Source: Poseidonocella pacifica
Lineage (GTDB): Bacteria > Pseudomonadota > Alphaproteobacteria > Rhodobacterales > Rhodobacteraceae
Reading direction: 5' to 3'
NCBI RefSeq assembly: GCF_900111875.1
Contig: NZ_FOJU01000001.1
Coordinates: 372,001 to 436,000 of the forward strand
Length of the DNA stretch: 64,000 nucleotides
Part shown: positions 62,560-64,000 of the stretch, one piece after another
How the letters are laid out: every line of letters begins with the position of its first letter
Numbering within the stretch: position 1 is the stretch's first letter
Position numbers and translations under genes: made by a program
Notes under the pieces: model-generated
Databases searched by the model: none
Seen by the model: only the letters and a program-made list of their open reading frames with translations
Told to the model about the DNA's origin: nothing

Positions 62560-64000
62560 ATGACGCAACCCGATGCCCCCACGCGCGGGCAACGCCTTCG
62601 GCGCCACGCCTTGCGGACCTGCCTGACTGCAAGCGGGTTGGGGCTGATTTGTGCGCTGGTCGTCGGTCTGACGATCTACGCCCATTACGGACGCGCGGTT
62701 GCGGCGCCGGCGTGGTTGCAGGCGCGCGTCGAAGCGCGGCTGGCCGAAACCTTGCCGGGCATGCAATTGGATTTCGACGATATGGCGTTGGAACTGTCCA
62801 CCTCTTGGCGGCCTCGGGTGATCCTGACGGGCGTTGAAATTTCGTCGCCCGAGGTCGGCCGAATTGCCCGGATCGAAGACCTCCGCGCCACCTTTGCCCG
62901 GCGCGCGGCCTTGCGCCGCGAGATGCGGCCAAGGGACATCGCGCTCACCGGGGCGGTTCTTACGGTGCGCCGTGATCACGACGGCGACTTTGAACTGGCC
63001 TTCGGGGATGCCGCCTCTCTTGGAGAGGGGGCGGTGCTTGATCTCATGGCTGCGATCGAGGCCGCCTTTGATGATCCGCGACTATCCTATCTTCGCGGGG
63101 TCGAAGCGCGCGCATTGACGCTGCGCTATGAGGATGCCCACGCGGAACGTGCGTGGACGGTGGATGGCGGGCTCATGTCGATTACGCGGGAGGGCGACAC
63201 GCTCGACCTGTCCACCACACTCACGGTGCTCGGCCAACAGGGCGGGGCGGCGACGCTTGAAGGCGGTTTTGAAACGCAGATCGGCGCCGGCGCGTCAGAG
63301 TTCCAGATTCGCATCGCGGATGTCCCCGGATCGGATCTGGCGACACAAAGTCGCGCACTCGGATGGCTCGCGGGGCTGCAGGCCCCGATTTCCGGGGCGA
63401 TCCGGGGTAGTGTGACAAATGCGGGCGGCCTTGGGCCCATCTCCGCGTCGCTGCGGATCGGCGCGGGCGCCCTGCAACCCAATGAGCGTACCCGGCCGAT
63501 CCCCCTCCGTTCGGCGCGGGCCTATTTCACCTATGCGCCGGAAAGCCGGCTTCTGAATTTCGATGAGTTCTCGCTCGAAAGCGATTGGGTGACCGGCCGG
63601 GCCGAAGGCTACGCCCAGATTGTGGAGGATGAGGGCGGCTGGCCGACTGCTTTTGCCGGTCAGCTTGAATTCACCAATATCACCGCCAATCCCGGTGGGC
63701 TTTATCCCGAAGCGCGGGGGCTGGATCGCGCATTGCTGGACCTGCGCTTGACGCTTGATCCTTTCCGGATCGAACTGGGGGAGGGCACACTCTTTTCGGG
63801 GGATGAAGTCCTGCATCTTTCGGGGGCGGCCACGGCCGAGCCGGAGGGTTGGTCGGCCAGAGCGGAGGCCGAGATTGCCCGTCTTCCACGAGACAGGCTG
63901 TTTCACTATTGGCCCGAGACGTTCAAGCCCCGCGCCCGCAGGTGGGTCGGGGAGAACCTCTATGCGGCGGATCTGACGAATGCGGTTGGCAATATCGTCG
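62560..64000 (+). CDS. AsmA/YhdP-like (DUF3971) protein, 5' part
   Basis: The frame is open from the start to the right edge of the window, so the gene continues outside; 480 codons are visible. It has a cytoplasmic N-terminus, one membrane helix (TASGLGLICALVVGLTIYA, around residues 23-41) and then repeated beta-rich segments (LEGGFETQIG, FSLESDWVTGRAEG), the layout of AsmA/TamB/YhdP-type proteins that bridge lipids between the membranes. The motif HYWPETFKPRARRWV near the right edge fits DUF3971. Three in-frame ATGs at 62542, 62551 and 62560 are possible; I chose 62560 for the GGGAG spacing. Confidence 0.82.
   Translation, partial: MTQPDAPTRGQRLRRHALRTCLTASGLGLICALVVGLTIYAHYGRAVAAPAWLQARVEARLAETLPGMQLDFDDMALELSTSWRPRVILTGVEISSPEVGRIARIEDLRATFARRAALRREMRPRDIALTGAVLTVRRDHDGDFELAFGDAASLGEGAVLDLMAAIEAAFDDPRLSYLRGVEARALTLRYEDAHAERAWTVDGGLMSITREGDTLDLSTTLTVLGQQGGAATLEGGFETQIGAGASEFQIRIADVPGSDLATQSRALGWLAGLQAPISGAIRGSVTNAGGLGPISASLRIGAGALQPNERTRPIPLRSARAYFTYAPESRLLNFDEFSLESDWVTGRAEGYAQIVEDEGGWPTAFAGQLEFTNITANPGGLYPEARGLDRALLDLRLTLDPFRIELGEGTLFSGDEVLHLSGAATAEPEGWSARAEAEIARLPRDRLFHYWPETFKPRARRWVGENLYAADLTNAVGNIV

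Noticed and set aside
1-64000. CRISPR array, prophage, integron or insertion sequence
   Set aside because: No regularly spaced direct repeats, transposase, integrase or terminal inverted repeats were found on either strand.

Overview
The window is a chromosomal, high-GC (roughly 60-63 percent by eye) stretch from an alphaproteobacterium, most probably a member of the Rhodobacteraceae/Roseobacter group. The reasons are the nuoLMN-birA-coaX-rnj order, a SAM-II riboswitch in front of metZ, a tRNA-His that lacks the encoded G-1 and carries A73, an RpoH with the Q-K-K-L-F-F-N-L-R box, a release factor 2 gene without programmed frameshift, and several small membrane families typical of this order. 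It is almost entirely core genome: I see no insertion sequence, prophage, CRISPR array or rRNA operon.

Layout. 1-7103: the end of the complex I operon (nuoL, nuoM, nuoN) running into birA, coaX and RNase J, then an OsmC protein and a strong terminator. 7127-11250: a minus-strand run with a DEAD-box helicase, a family 2 glycosyltransferase and prfC. 11421-17730: an SDR, an AlkC-type DNA glycosylase, an orphan symporter, an orphan ABC ATPase and an unknown membrane protein, closed by a WYL regulator. 17917-22976: the Tat translocase (tatABC) with a DUF815 ATPase, converging on surE-pcm-NlpD-like envelope genes. 23157-31552: a VOC protein, an SDR, bioY, prfB, a periplasmic amidase, tRNA-His, rluD, rpoH, a sugar-type dehydrogenase and a DUF4389 protein. 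31612-38984 is mostly minus strand: pepF, an ATP-dependent DNA ligase coupled to its exonuclease, a GST and a hydrolase, with one plus-strand FAH-type hydrolase. 39072-43868: SAM-II-controlled metZ, folE2, a DUF1127-like small protein and TrkH. 43878-57973: a SPOR/peptidoglycan-binding pseudoprotease, glyQ and glyS with two membrane genes between them, a PPDK-like protein, a SleB-type hydrolase, a YkgJ-type protein, and folB-folP-glmM. 57970-64000: a DUF1194 protein, the bactofilin/M23 pair, bcp with a ferritin-like protein, and the start of an AsmA-like gene.

How the genes fit together. Two themes recur. The first is the cell envelope: glmM makes a peptidoglycan precursor, the amidase, SleB-type hydrolase, M23 peptidase and bactofilin remodel the wall, the NlpD-like and SPOR proteins probably regulate this, and Tat exports proteins. 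The second is cofactors and one-carbon/sulfur metabolism: folE2, folB and folP for folate, metZ under SAM control for methionine, birA and bioY for biotin, coaX for CoA. Translation and stress functions (prfB, prfC, glyQ/glyS, rluD, tRNA-His, rpoH, RNase J, DEAD helicase) fill much of the rest.

No wholly new system stands out. The best leads are a trypsin-fold protein in which all three catalytic residues appear replaced, a PPDK paralogue with a damaged ATP-grasp motif but intact phosphotransfer centres, an 11-bp-phased GTATGAC repeat cluster, an orphan ligase-exonuclease pair, a two-domain FolB, and a compact promoter/SAM-II/terminator switch. Functional calls rest on reading motifs by eye; no database search was possible.
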